Of a stretch of DNA of 64,000 nt, positions 19,984 through 31,400 are shown piece after piece. Position numbers and translations under genes: made by a program. Under the pieces are notes generated by a model that was not told where the DNA came from, did no database searches, and saw nothing but the letters and a program-made list of their open reading frames with translations. Every line of letters starts with the position of its first letter. Positions within the stretch are counted from its first letter, which is position 1. This DNA comes from Nevskiaceae bacterium (GTDB lineage: Bacteria; Pseudomonadota; Gammaproteobacteria; Steroidobacterales; Steroidobacteraceae), in NCBI GenBank assembly GCA_024234075.1, contig JACKOV010000003.1, positions 558,001 through 622,000 of the forward strand. The letters run 5' to 3'.

Positions 19984-20517
19984 TCAGCGGTCGGACGATG
20001 CGCGCGCCGCGAGTGCCGTCAGTGCGGCGCCGGTCACCCGGTGCAGAGTCCAGTCGTCGAGGCCTACGGCACCCAGGCTGCGGTAAAACTGCAGTGCCGG
20101 TTCGTTCCAGTCGAGCACCGCCCATTCGAGGCGGGTCAGCTGCTGTTCGACGCAGCGATGGGCGAGCTGCGCGAGCAGGGCGCCGCCGATGCCATGGCCG
20201 CGGTACTCGGGACGCACGAACAGGTCTTCAAGATAGATACCGTGCCGGCCGCGGAAGGTCGAGAAATTGTAAAACCATAGCGCGAAGCCGGCGATGACCG
20301 GCGTGCCGGAAGCCGGGTCCGGCTCCGGACCCTTGGCAGGCTCGGTCCATTCGGCGATATCGCAGAACACGCGTGGCTGCGGTGCGAACAGCGCGCGATC
20401 GATCATTTCGGGGTCTGCGTCGACATCGTCGAGCAGTTTCTCGTACTCGGCCAGCTCGCGGATCAGCGTCAAGATCGACGCGGTGTCGGCCGGTCGGGCG
20501 GGGCGGATTTCGAGCAT
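19984..20517 (-). CDS. GNAT family N-acetyltransferase
   Basis: The 177-residue protein has the GNAT acetyl-CoA loop (GIYLEDLFVRPEYRGHGIGGALL) and the C-terminal EWAVLDWNEPALQFYRSLGA block. These features resemble diamine/spermidine-type acetyltransferases, but the substrate cannot be assigned. The ATG at 20517 gives MLEIRPARPAD; longer frames upstream overlap the divergent SDR gene. It is convergent with the hydrolase. Confidence 0.87.
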   Translation of the reverse strand: MLEIRPARPADTASILTLIRELAEYEKLLDDVDADPEMIDRALFAPQPRVFCDIAEWTEPAKGPEPDPASGTPVIAGFALWFYNFSTFRGRHGIYLEDLFVRPEYRGHGIGGALLAQLAHRCVEQQLTRLEWAVLDWNEPALQFYRSLGAVGLDDWTLHRVTGAALTALAARASSDR

Positions 20518-20598
20518 CCGGCTTTCCTTTTGCAGTGCAGGAAGCCACAATCCTGCGCCTGTTCCGGCGCGTTCGCCACTAGAAGGGAGTCGAGATCC

Positions 20599-21360
20599 AT
20601 GCAAATCCAGGGCAGTACGGTAGTCATCACCGGTGGTGGCCGCGGCATCGGCCGCGAGCTGGCGAAGCATTTCGCCGGCAAGGGCGCCAACGTTGCGCTG
20701 CTCGATCTCAACCAGGCGGATCTCGACGAGACGGCCAAGCAGTGCAGCGCGCTCGGCGTCACCGCGCGCGGCTATCTCTGCAACGTGACTCGCGAGGCCG
20801 AAGTGAGCACGGTGATGGATGCCGTGGTCGGCGATTTCGGCCGGCTCGACGTGCTGGTCAACAACGCCGGCATCGTCAAGGACGGCCTGCTGCTCAAGGT
20901 CAAGGACGGCAAGGTGGTCGGCAAGATGACCCTCGAACAGTGGCAGCCGGTGATCGACGTCAACCTCACCGGTGTATTCCTCTGTGGCCGCGAGGCTGCC
21001 GAGCGCATGGTGGCTTCGGGGCGCGGCGGCGTGATCATCAACATTTCGAGCGTGTCGCGGCACGGCAATCCGGGCCAGACCAATTACACCGCCACCAAGG
21101 CCGGCGTTGCGGCCATGGCCGAGGTCTGGGCCAAGGAGCTGGCGCGCTATGGCATTCGCACCGGCGCGATCGCGCCGGGCTACACCGCGACCGAGATTCT
21201 GTCGGCGATGCGCCCGGAGATCCTCGACAAGCTCACGGCAGCCGTGCCGCTGCGTCGGCTCGGTACGCCCGGCGAGATCGCCCAGGCGGCGGTGTTCATC
21301 GTCGAGAACGATTTCTTCACCGGTCGCTGTGTCGATGTCGACGGGGGCCTGCGGATCTGA
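20599..21360 (+). CDS. Short-chain dehydrogenase/reductase (FabG-like)
   Basis: The 253-residue SDR has GGGRGIGRELA for NAD(P) binding, NNAGIV, ISSVSR, the catalytic YTATK (Tyr-x-x-x-Lys) and a terminal VDVDGGLRI. It resembles 3-oxoacyl-ACP reductases but lies outside a fab cluster, so the substrate is open. The ATG at 20599 follows AGAAGGGAG. The 82-base divergent spacer to the GNAT gene can hold both promoters. Confidence 0.88.
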   Translation: MQIQGSTVVITGGGRGIGRELAKHFAGKGANVALLDLNQADLDETAKQCSALGVTARGYLCNVTREAEVSTVMDAVVGDFGRLDVLVNNAGIVKDGLLLKVKDGKVVGKMTLEQWQPVIDVNLTGVFLCGREAAERMVASGRGGVIINISSVSRHGNPGQTNYTATKAGVAAMAEVWAKELARYGIRTGAIAPGYTATEILSAMRPEILDKLTAAVPLRRLGTPGEIAQAAVFIVENDFFTGRCVDVDGGLRI

Positions 21361-21407
21361 CCCTGCGGATGCAGGGCTATCCGTTACCGTGGATTGTGTA
21401 GCGCCAG

Positions 21408-21438
21408 AAAAAAGAGGCCGGGCACAGGGCCCGGCCTC
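21408..21438 (-). terminator. Rho-independent terminator of the TonB receptor pseudogene
   Basis: On the minus strand GAGGCCGGGC and its complement form a stem of about ten G/C-rich pairs with a short loop, followed directly by six T residues. It lies 24 bases after the pseudogene stop, with orientation and distance fitting an intrinsic terminator for that gene. Confidence 0.82.
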
Positions 21439-21461
21439 CAGATCGCAGACCTGCTTTGTGG

Positions 21462-23925
21462 TCAGAAGTTGTAGGTGAAACGCAGGCCGTAGGAACGCGG
21501 GATCGGCGCCGAGAAGCGCAGGTCGTTGGTCTGATAGTTCCCGGGGATCGAGCTAATGCCGAAGGAGAGCGCATCGACACCCAGGGTGCCGGCGAGCAGC
21601 GTGTCGTCGTCGGTCACGTTGCTGGCGCAGAAGGCCGCCACCGACCAGGCTTCTGCTGGTGGATGCCAGCTCAGGTTCAGGTAGTTGTCGCCGATCCAGC
21701 CACGTTGATGCAGGTCCGTGCAATTTTGCCCTGTGCGGTTCGCACGAGCAAACCAGTCGATATCACCGGTGGTCAGCTGCCGTTCGTGAAGTCCGCCGAC
21801 AGGCCATAGGTGACCTTGGTGCGGCGGGTGCCGGTTGCCGATCACGCCGTCGTGAAGCCATAGATGAAGAAACATCTGGTGCAGTTCGGCAGACCGTTAC
21901 CCGATTGTCAGCTCTCTACCCCGGTGTCGTTGCAGCCGAAGGTGGCTGCTGGCCGCAGCCTTGGGTCACGCGGAACTGCCTTCGAATTCCACGCCGCCGC
22001 GCAAGTCGGCCTGCCGCAGCGCTGACGACCAGCGCGATCAGGTTAAAAAGTCGGCGACGCCGATCGAGCTGCTCGACACCCGGCTGTTCTTCCTGTTCTG
22101 GGTAGAACGTCGCTGGCTGCGGGCCCGGCTGTTCAGCCAGAAACGCCTTCCAGCCGATTTCCGTAGTTGTCCAGTTTTCGTAGGCGATGTGGGCGCGTTC
22201 GGCACGACGGCAGCGGCGACGACCGCTGGCGGGGACGTCACCAGGCTTTTCGAGTTGGCCGCCCGGGCGGTGCCCTTCGAATACCACCAGCGCGTAAAGT
22301 GTTGAATTGGGCGCGTACTTCCAGTCGAGCTACGCGGGGATTGAAGTTGTGTAGTCTCGGACACGATGGTTGGTCGCGGCAAGCCGGTGTTTCGATTTTC
22401 GGTAGCCGCTTGATCTCGTCCTCCCCAGAGCGCGCTTCCCACCGAAGCGGTCAGGTGGTGATGTCGCGTAGTACGCGCTGCCGAACACTGATGCGCGGCG
22501 TGCCGCGACATCATCCTGCTCGGTCACGACGAGAAGCCTGGCCCCATGGGCGGAGAGGCCGTAGACGGAGCCAGCGGGGTGAACAGGCTGTATTTTTAAA
22601 GTTCGCGTTGAGGTGGTCCAGCGGAAGCCGCGCCTGGCCGGCGAGGTCAGGTAGTTCCCGGCCCAATCGTAGCGCGCTGATTCTGCGACCTGGATATCAC
22701 TGGCGGCTGATTTTTGCGGCGGCCGGGATCAGGTTCGGTAGTCCGCTGGCGTCGCGATAGTTCAGTCGAGGATGATCATCCACTTGCTGAAGTGGGTCGC
22801 GGTCAGCAGCCCATAGGTAGCTGCCGCCGAACTCCAGTCGATGCGCAGATCGGCCTGCGAAGTTTCAGTGGCGCATGCGCCGCCGTCTTTCTTTTGAAGC
22901 TGCAGAAGTGCCGAATAGAAGCCAACTGGGGTTCGCTGAAGACGGCGGCCTGGGTGGCGGTTTCGCCAGGTCAGCCACACTCAGCAGGTTGCGGAATGCG
23001 TCGAGACCGGGGATCCGCCACACCAGTAGCCGGCTGAGGCGCGAGTTGGCAGCCCGGTCGATGCCGCGGAGCCTGCGAGAAGGGCACGCAGCTGCCGTCG
23101 GGGCCACGCGGTGCGTGAACTCGCTGGCCTGATCGCGCCGGCCGGCGGGCCATCGTCATCCTCGAACAGCGAGCCATGAACTTGATCTTCAGACTGCCGC
23201 CTGGTCGGGCGCTGTTCAGCGAGCCGGCACTGCTCGGCTGGTTCTGCCTGCTGAGCTAAGCCGCCCGGGTGCTGTTGTTGCTGCTGTAGTAGCCACCGCG
23301 CGCTTGAAGTCCTGCAGCGTAAATGGGCGCCGAGGTGCCGATTCGGAGCCTCCAGGCTTATGAGGCATCATGCGAGCTGAAAGCTCGAGCCTTCGAGGCG
23401 ACACGCGGTTATTGAAAAACCGCCCGGCTCCTTCATGATGAAGTTCAGCGCACCGGCGAACGGAGCGGTCAAAACAGTGCCTGCGGACCTGAGTACCTCG
23501 ATGGGCGACGTCAGCCATCGGCGACCGCTGCCGAAACACCGGGGGCCATCGATCGCGAACAGCTGACGCCTACTGACGCTGCGCGACGTTGCCGATAGAG
23601 GCTGCGGAATATCAGCGAGGTGGCGCTGCGGTCGTTGCGACCGGAGGTTCCCGCGGCTACGGTAAAACTGAAGCTCGGCGTAAAGCGCATCAGCCGTCGG
23701 TCAGCTGCTTGAGACCCGCCTGATTGCCTTTCGGGAGGCGCGATCGCCACCCGCACCTCCAGATGAGTTTTCCTCGACCTTGCGAGCGGTGACCGTGATC
23801 TCTTCGAGGCCGAGACTGGCGTCGGAATTGTCCTGGGCAACGGCGTAGCCGGAGCCGATGAGTGCCGTGGCGACAGCCGCAGCGACGGAGACCGCGGGCG
23901 CGGCCGACTTGGGCGTAAAACGCAT
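21462..23925 (-). pseudogene. TonB-dependent receptor, full length but broken by many frameshifts
   Basis: The start (ATG 23925, after AGGAGT) encodes a signal peptide and the TonB-box-like EEITVTARKVEEN. The continuing similarity jumps between frames: EVRVAIA, then TSGRNDRSATSLIFRSL, then a plug segment APFAGALNFIMKEPGG, barrel pieces (NWTTTEIGWKAFLAEQ, GLLTATHFSKW) and the terminal PRSYGLRFTYNF before the stop at 21462. Total length is normal for an outer-membrane TonB receptor, so the damage is many small indels, not deletion. Neighbouring genes are intact. Either recent pseudogenisation or local sequence error explains it. The ligand cannot be told. Confidence 0.85.
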
Positions 23926-24303
23926 CTTGAGTTGACTCCTGATGTGAAACGAAACGACTCTTGGTCTCTCCCCCGAGGCCAATGAGCCTGATAGTAGAGT
24001 AAGGAAGGGCTGGAGTGGAACAAGCGCCTGCAGACTTGTCAGGGCCGGTAGTTTACCCAGTGAAACCTTTCTGTTCCGGCTCGAGTGATGTTGGGGCGGG
24101 GCCGACAACCCCTAGACCGCATGCTGCGCCACAGTGCCGGTCAGGCACGGTACAGCCGCCAGAACGGGGCTGATTGCGGTCGAACTGGCACTCTGGCGGC
24201 GCACAGCCGGGTGGCAGATGCGGACTGGCAGTGAGCGTGCTCATCGGAGCAACGCCCACGCGACAGAATCCCGCGGAGGCAGCAGCGGCCAGGTCGATCG
24301 ATG
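23926..24303. other. Non-coding stretch upstream of the TonB receptor pseudogene
   Basis: This 378-base gap separates sodC from the receptor start; both are on the minus strand. It holds the receptor leader with its Shine-Dalgarno sequence just above 23925 and a minus-strand TACTAT at 23991-23996 that could be a -10 element. Otherwise I see no convincing gene, repeat or RNA. Confidence 0.5.
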
Positions 24304-24843
24304 TCAACGAGCAGGGATCACGCCGCAGGCGATGCGCGGGCCGGCATTGCCGGCCGGCTGCGAGCGGTAGTCGTCCGGGTCACGATGCACGATCAGTGCC
24401 CGAGCGGCCACGCTGTTCGCGCCGGCGGCGAGTGTGACCCCGACGACGACCTGGTTGACCTTGGCGACTCCGTCGGCACCGGCATGGATATTCGGCATGT
24501 CGCCGGCGTGGTGGGGGTCGCTGCCGGCATGACCATGTGGCGCGCCGCCGGGATTGAAGTGACCACCGGCGCTGGCGGCATCCGCAGCCGAGCAATCACC
24601 GGTCTCGTGGATATGAAAGCCGTGCTCGGAGTTTGGTTGCAGGCCGCGGACTTCGCCCTGGATATGCAGGCCCGCGGCGCTGTCGCGCAGCTGCAGCGTG
24701 CCGGTGACATTGCTGCCGGAGCGCGATTCGAGGATGACGGTGCGGGTTGCCGGGTCGCTGCTGCCCGGGGTGGCGCAACCGGTGGCGAGCGAGGCAAGGG
24801 AGAGGGCAGCAAGGCGGAAGACAGCGGCCATGGGGTTTTCCAT
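24304..24843 (-). CDS. sodC: Copper-zinc superoxide dismutase, putative lipoprotein
   Basis: The 179-residue protein contains the Cu/Zn SOD ligand blocks GFHIHETGDC and GGHFNPGGAPHG, the Zn-loop histidines, NIHAGADG, HRDPDDY, and RIACGVI with the disulfide Cys. The N-terminus has a hydrophobic stretch ending SLATGC, suggesting a signal peptide or lipobox and periplasmic location. Start ATG 24843 is chosen; ATG 24831 is possible. It is divergent from the Rossmann protein gene. Confidence 0.92.
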   Translation of the reverse strand: MENPMAAVFRLAALSLASLATGCATPGSSDPATRTVILESRSGSNVTGTLQLRDSAAGLHIQGEVRGLQPNSEHGFHIHETGDCSAADAASAGGHFNPGGAPHGHAGSDPHHAGDMPNIHAGADGVAKVNQVVVGVTLAAGANSVAARALIVHRDPDDYRSQPAGNAGPRIACGVIPAR

Positions 24844-24866
24844 CGGTGACGGGCAAACGCGAAGTC

Positions 24867-24872
24867 TATAAT
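24867..24872 (+). promoter_or_regulatory. Possible -10 element TATAAT
   Basis: A consensus TATAAT sits 33 bases before the ATG at 24905 in the short AT-rich spacer divergent from sodC. No clear -35 hexamer is seen, so the call rests on this one element in a GC-rich context. Confidence 0.35.
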
Positions 24873-24904
24873 TATTCGTTACGCCCATCGGCGAGGAATC
24901 GCTC

Positions 24905-25647
24905 ATGCGACTGCGATACTGCACTTGGCTCGCCTTGCTTTTGTCCGCGCTGTGCCTCGGTCTGCCGAGCAGTGCTGCCGAGACCGTTGCGGTGCTCGGT
25001 ACCGGCCGGGTCGGCGCTGCGCTGGGACCACAGTTGGCGAAACAGGGTTTCGAAGTCGTCTATGGTTCGCGCGAGCCGCAGCGGGCGGATGTGCAGGCGC
25101 TGGTCGCACGCAGTGGCCGCGGCGCCACGGCGGCGACGCTGCCGCAGGCCGTGGCCCGCGCGCAGTATGTAGTCGTGGCACTGCCCTGGAGCGTCACCGA
25201 GGCGACGCTGCGCGGACTCGATCTCGGCGATCGCATCGTAATCGATCCTACCAACGCGCTGCGGGTCGGGGCCTCGAAACTGATGGAGATGGCGGTGGCG
25301 GATTCCGCCGGCGAGCGCATCCAGGCGCTTGCACCACGGGCCAAGGTCGTCAAGGCGTTCAACACCGTCGGTTCGCACGTGATGGCCGATCCGGCAGCGG
25401 CTGGTGGTCCGGTCACCGTGCCGCTGGTCGGCAACGATGCCGCGGCCAAGGCGCGGGTGGCGGCGATCGTCGAGAAGATGGGTTTCGAGACCGTCGATGC
25501 AGGTCCGATCGGCAATGCGCGGGCGCTGGAGGGGATGGCGGTGATCTACATGGTTCCGTACCTGACAGGGCAGCGGGATCAGGCTTTCGAATACCACCTG
25601 CGCAAAGGCGCTGCGCCACGAGACAGCCAGGGCGTGCGTCCCGCTGA

Positions 25648-25651
<4 letters not shown>
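24905..25651 (+). CDS. Secreted NADP-binding oxidoreductase, F420-reductase/Npd-like
   Basis: The 248-residue protein starts with a hydrophobic signal peptide (LALLLSALCLGLPSSAA, likely cut near residue 24), then a Rossmann fold VAVLGTGRVGAALG and KAFNTVGSHVMADP, typical of the NADPH-dependent F420 reductase family. Export of a dinucleotide-binding protein is unusual. Its stop overlaps the ABC exporter ATG by four bases (ATGA), indicating co-translation. No F420 biosynthesis genes are in view, so the substrate is unknown. Confidence 0.8.
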
Positions 25652-27552
<1,901 letters not shown>

Positions 27553-27720
27553 CACCAGCGAAGCGGCTGGCCGGTTCGCCCCGTGCGACATAAGGGTAAC
27601 GGCTTTGCGGCGGTGCCGGCCTTGTGCTAGCTTCGATCAGCTAGTGGAAATCACGCGTTGATGCAGGGACGGGTGTTCCTGGCGCGCGCGTGCGGTTCGA
27701 TCACTTTCAGGGGAAACATT

Positions 27721-28059
27721 ATGGCTGCAGCCGATCCCAAGCGTCCAACCTACGCGGTTGAGGCGGTTCCTTCGGACATCAAGAACGGACTATTCCTCGG
27801 CAATCCGGCGCTCGACAACCTGATGAGCTGCGTGATTGCGATGGGCGCGGAGGTCTGGGCCACCAAGCGGCGCTTGCATGTCATGGAAGCGCTCATGGCC
27901 AAGAAGGGTATTACCGAAGAGATGCTCGAGCAGTACGTGCCGAGCGCAGCAGAGCGAGCGGCATGGGATGCTGACCGGAACCGGTTCGTGGAGCTGACCT
28001 TTGGTGCGCTCGGCAACGAGCCGTATCGCAGCATCGGCTCTTCCTTTCCCAAGCGCTGA
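27721..28059 (+). CDS. Small helical protein paired with methyltransferase (paralogue of 13199-13495)
   Basis: This 112-residue soluble protein has no signal peptide. The segment VWATKRRLHVMEALMAKKG and the later ERAAWDADRNRF align with the protein at 13199, which also adjoins a methyltransferase. The ATG at 27721 follows AGGGGAAACATT; an upstream in-frame ATG at 27661 lacks such a site. The methyltransferase starts 33 bases downstream. Function unknown. Confidence 0.75.
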   Translation: MAAADPKRPTYAVEAVPSDIKNGLFLGNPALDNLMSCVIAMGAEVWATKRRLHVMEALMAKKGITEEMLEQYVPSAAERAAWDADRNRFVELTFGALGNEPYRSIGSSFPKR

Positions 28060-28092
28060 CACCGCGCTTCGCTGTATTACTGGAGAACATCC

Positions 28093-29322
28093 ATGATCGG
28101 TCGTCGTCAATTGTTTGGTGCCGCCGCTATGTCGCTGGCGGTTGCTCATACCATGCACGGTGAGCTTGCTGCCGCCGCCGCCGAGGTCGCGAAGTCGGCT
28201 TCGCCGGAGCAGGCCGCAGACTCGATGCACAAGATGGCTCGGCTCGCGCCGCGCGGCACCAATGGCCGGCTGGTGCGCCTCGGCACGCTCAACCTCGAGA
28301 GCCAGCAGGATTTCACCATGGCGTTCCGCCAGATGCAGGCGCAGTCGGTGCGCAAGGCGTCCATGGCGGCGCTGGACCGGGTGCTGGAAGCTGAAGGCGT
28401 CGACCCCGCCACGCCCATAACGGTCGAGGAGATGCGGGCGCTGGTGGAGAAGGACCCAGCGATCGGCATCGCCGCCAAGACCTGGCTCGCCAACCAGCAG
28501 ATCACCTGGAAGACGCTGCAGGACTATTTCCACGCCAACGCCGACCAGTATCTGTCGGAAATGGAATCGACCGACAAGACCGGCCCAGGCGCCTTGGTGT
28601 TGTCGCCGAACATGAACATCCCTGAGTACACCCGCCACGAGATCCACATCCAGCCGGGCGGCTACGTTGGAGATCCGTTCGCCGGCCATATGTACTTGTA
28701 CGGCACCAACAGCTTCTACTACGGCAATCGTGGCAGCAACGAGCAGGACGAGATCCATCGTTCCGCGGCTGCCAAGCTGCCGGTGCCGAAGGATGGCAAG
28801 GTCCGGCGCATCCTCGACATGGGTTGCGGCGTCGGTCAATACACGGTGGCGCTGAAAGAGCGCTTCCCGGATGCCGAGGTCTGGGGCATCGATATCGGTG
28901 GGCCGATGGTGCGTTTCGCGCACATGCGGGCCGCCAAGCTCGGCATCGGCGCGAACTTCGCGCAGAAGCTGGCCGAGGATACCGGCTTCCCGGATGGCCA
29001 CTTCGACATCGTGTCCAGCTACATCATTCACCACGAGCTGCCGGCCCAGAAGACGCTAGCGGTCATCGACGAGGCGCGTCGCGTGACCCGTCCCGGCGGT
29101 GTCTACTACCCGCTCGACTTCAACAGCGGCGGCACCCGGATGCCGGCGCATCAGATGTACGGCCGCTGGTGGGATCATCGCTGGAACAACGAGGTCTGGA
29201 GCTTCGAGTACCACTCGGTGCCGTTCAGCGAGGAGATCGGCAAGCGCGGCTTCACCGAGGTCAAGCCGTCGGTGGCGCTGCTGCAGGGCTTTGGCGCACG
29301 GCATTTCGTGCGCGTCGCCTGA
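28093..29322 (+). CDS. SAM-dependent methyltransferase with Tat-like signal
   Basis: The 409-residue protein starts MIGRRQLFGAAAMSLAVAHT, a twin-arginine motif with hydrophobic core, followed by Ala-rich linker and a helical region to about residue 200. The catalytic domain has motif I RRILDMGCGVGQY near residue 240, WGIDIGG, AEDTGF, SYIIHHELPA and RPGGVYYPLDF. It shares these blocks and order with the methyltransferase at 12172, which lacks the signal. Export of a SAM enzyme would be odd; the RR could also be coincidental. Substrate unknown. Confidence 0.83.
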   Translation: MIGRRQLFGAAAMSLAVAHTMHGELAAAAAEVAKSASPEQAADSMHKMARLAPRGTNGRLVRLGTLNLESQQDFTMAFRQMQAQSVRKASMAALDRVLEAEGVDPATPITVEEMRALVEKDPAIGIAAKTWLANQQITWKTLQDYFHANADQYLSEMESTDKTGPGALVLSPNMNIPEYTRHEIHIQPGGYVGDPFAGHMYLYGTNSFYYGNRGSNEQDEIHRSAAAKLPVPKDGKVRRILDMGCGVGQYTVALKERFPDAEVWGIDIGGPMVRFAHMRAAKLGIGANFAQKLAEDTGFPDGHFDIVSSYIIHHELPAQKTLAVIDEARRVTRPGGVYYPLDFNSGGTRMPAHQMYGRWWDHRWNNEVWSFEYHSVPFSEEIGKRGFTEVKPSVALLQGFGARHFVRVA

Positions 29323-29368
29323 CCTGACGATCCGCCGGGTTCCGTCAGGGACCCGCTGATGAACACGA

Positions 29369-29405
29369 GGGCCGTCCCGGTCGACCGGGACGGCCCTTCG
29401 TCATT
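29369..29405 (+). terminator. Intrinsic terminator-like hairpin after the methyltransferase
   Basis: GGGCCGTCCCGG pairs with CCGGGACGGCCC around a TCGA centre (29369-29396), giving a very stable 12-pair stem, followed by a T-rich TTCGTCATT. It lies 47 bases after the methyltransferase stop on its strand and separates it from the convergent exporter. Confidence 0.7.
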
Positions 29406-29459
29406 GTGGAGATCCCGTGATCGCTGCAGCAGGCGCGTACCGATTCTCCGAGCAGCGGG

Positions 29460-31277
29460 TCAGCTGCCGGCGTTTGCCGCCGGTGGGGCTGCCAGATCTG
29501 TGAACTGCAGCGCCGCGAGGTGGGCATACAAGGGGTTGGTGGCGATCAGTTCGTCGTGACGGCCGGTGGCGACAATGCGCCCATGGTCCATCACGATGAT
29601 GCGGTCCGCCTTGAGCACGGTCGCGAGCCGGTGCGCGATGATGATGGTGGTGCGTGCCGCCATCAGCGTCTCGAGTGCGCTCTGCACGGCGCGCTCGCTC
29701 TCCGCGTCCAGCGCGCTGGTGGCTTCGTCGAGCAGCAGGATCGGCGGGTTCTTCAAGATGGCGCGAGCAATCGCGATGCGCTGACGCTGGCCACCCGAGA
29801 GTCGTGCGCCGCGTTCGCCGAGGAAAGTGTCGTAGCCCTCGGGCAGGCGACGGATGAAGTCGTCGGCTGCCGCAGCGCGCGCAGCCTGTTCGATTTCAGC
29901 GTCGGTGGCCTCCGGTCGGCCGTAGCGGATGTTCTCGCGTGCGCTGGCGCCGAACAGCACTGTTTCCTGGGGCACCAGACCGATGCGCCGGCGTATCTCC
30001 TGCGGTGCAGCCTGAGTGACGTCAACGCCGTCGATCAGGATGCGGCCCTGCTCCAGGTCGTAGAAGCGAAGTAGTAGTTGGAAGGTAGTGGTCTTGCCGG
30101 CGCCCGAGGGGCCGACGAAGGCCACGGTCTCGCCGGGCTGGATATCGAGCGTAAAATCCTCCAGCGCCGCGCTGTCCGGCCGGGAAGGGTAACGGAAACG
30201 CAACTGCTCGAACTGGATGTGGCCCGCGGGTTCGCCTGGCCGCAGGGGGGGCAAGGATTGTGGCTGTGGCGGAGCGGTGATCGCCGGTTCGGATTGCTGC
30301 AACTCGACCAGGCGCTCCATTGCGCCAGCGGCGCGCTGTACCTCGCTCCACATCTCGCTCAGCGACGCTGCAGCCGTGCCGGCGTAGACCGCGAGCAACA
30401 GAAACTGACCCAGCTCGCCACCGGTCATCTGTCCGGCGAGTACTTGATGGGCGCCGAACCACAGCACCAGCGTGATCGCGCCGAATACCAGTACGGTCGC
30501 AATCGCGGTCAGCCAGGCGCGCACCTTGGTGCGGGCGACAGCGATGTCGAACGAGGCTTCGACCGCGTCGGCATAGCGCTGACTGTGCAGATCTTCGAGC
30601 GTGAACGCCTGCACGGTCTGGATCGCGTTCAATGTTTCGCCGGCGAGGCCGCTGGTGTCGGCAATGCGGTCCTGCGAATGCCGCGACAAATGGCGCAACC
30701 GCCGGCCGAGCACGATCAGCGGTACGATGGTCACCGGCATGGCGATCAGGATCAGCAGCAGCAGCTTGAAGTTGGTGATCGCCAACAAAACCAGCGAACC
30801 GAGCAGGTTGATGGTTGAGCGCAGCGCGATCGACAGGCCGGAGCCGGCGATCGATTGCACCAGGGTGGTGTCGGTCGTCAGCCGCGACAACACCTCGCCC
30901 GTGCGGGTCACTTCGAAGAACTGCGGATCCATCCGCACGACCTTGCGGTACACGGCTTCGCGGATGTCGGCGACCACACGTTCGCCGAGCCAGGTGACCA
31001 TGTAAAAGCGCAGCGCGGCGAATCCGCCGAACAGCACCGCGACACCCAGGAAGGCGATGAAATAGCTGTTGATGGTGGCGGCATTGCCGGCCGCCATGCC
31101 TTTGTCGATCAGGCCTTTCAGCGCGAGCGGCAGCGCCAGCATCGCCCCCGAGGCGAGCAGCAGCGCCACCAGCGCTGCGAGCAGCACCAGGCGGTAGGGG
31201 CGGAGGTAGGGCCAGAGTGCCGCGAGCGGTCGGACGGAACGGGCCTTGGGACGGTCGGCGAGGTGGGCGTCTGCCAT
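29460..31277 (-). CDS. MsbA-like ABC transporter, fused permease and ATPase
   Basis: The 605-residue half-transporter has a six-helix exporter domain (about residues 25-320) and ATPase with Walker A GPSGAGKTT, signature LSGGQRQRIAIARAIL and Walker B ILLLDEATSALD, including the D-loop. It resembles MsbA/lipid or drug exporters. ATG 31277 (MADAHLADRPKARS) is preferred to 31307. It is divergent from the patatin gene by 123 bases. Substrate unassigned. Confidence 0.88.
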   Translation of the reverse strand: MADAHLADRPKARSVRPLAALWPYLRPYRLVLLAALVALLLASGAMLALPLALKGLIDKGMAAGNAATINSYFIAFLGVAVLFGGFAALRFYMVTWLGERVVADIREAVYRKVVRMDPQFFEVTRTGEVLSRLTTDTTLVQSIAGSGLSIALRSTINLLGSLVLLAITNFKLLLLILIAMPVTIVPLIVLGRRLRHLSRHSQDRIADTSGLAGETLNAIQTVQAFTLEDLHSQRYADAVEASFDIAVARTKVRAWLTAIATVLVFGAITLVLWFGAHQVLAGQMTGGELGQFLLLAVYAGTAAASLSEMWSEVQRAAGAMERLVELQQSEPAITAPPQPQSLPPLRPGEPAGHIQFEQLRFRYPSRPDSAALEDFTLDIQPGETVAFVGPSGAGKTTTFQLLLRFYDLEQGRILIDGVDVTQAAPQEIRRRIGLVPQETVLFGASARENIRYGRPEATDAEIEQAARAAAADDFIRRLPEGYDTFLGERGARLSGGQRQRIAIARAILKNPPILLLDEATSALDAESERAVQSALETLMAARTTIIIAHRLATVLKADRIIVMDHGRIVATGRHDELIATNPLYAHLAALQFTDLAAPPAANAGS

Positions 31278-31400
31278 TCGGTGAAGCGGATCACAGCGCG
31301 GAAACACGAACCTGACAGGCGCGCCGGACCCGCCTAGTTTACCTGCTGGATCGATCCGTCCTCAGCTTTCCGCGTTGCCGCCACGGTTCGGTCCGCCAAC

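Noticed and set aside
21361..21376. Small hairpin CCCTGC-GGAT-GCAGGG after the SDR stop
   Set aside because: The stem has only six pairs and no following T tract, so I do not call a terminator.
21659..23240. Several plus-strand open frames in the receptor region
   Set aside because: They carry no recognisable motif and are antisense to the TonB receptor remnants, which show ordered family similarity on the minus strand.
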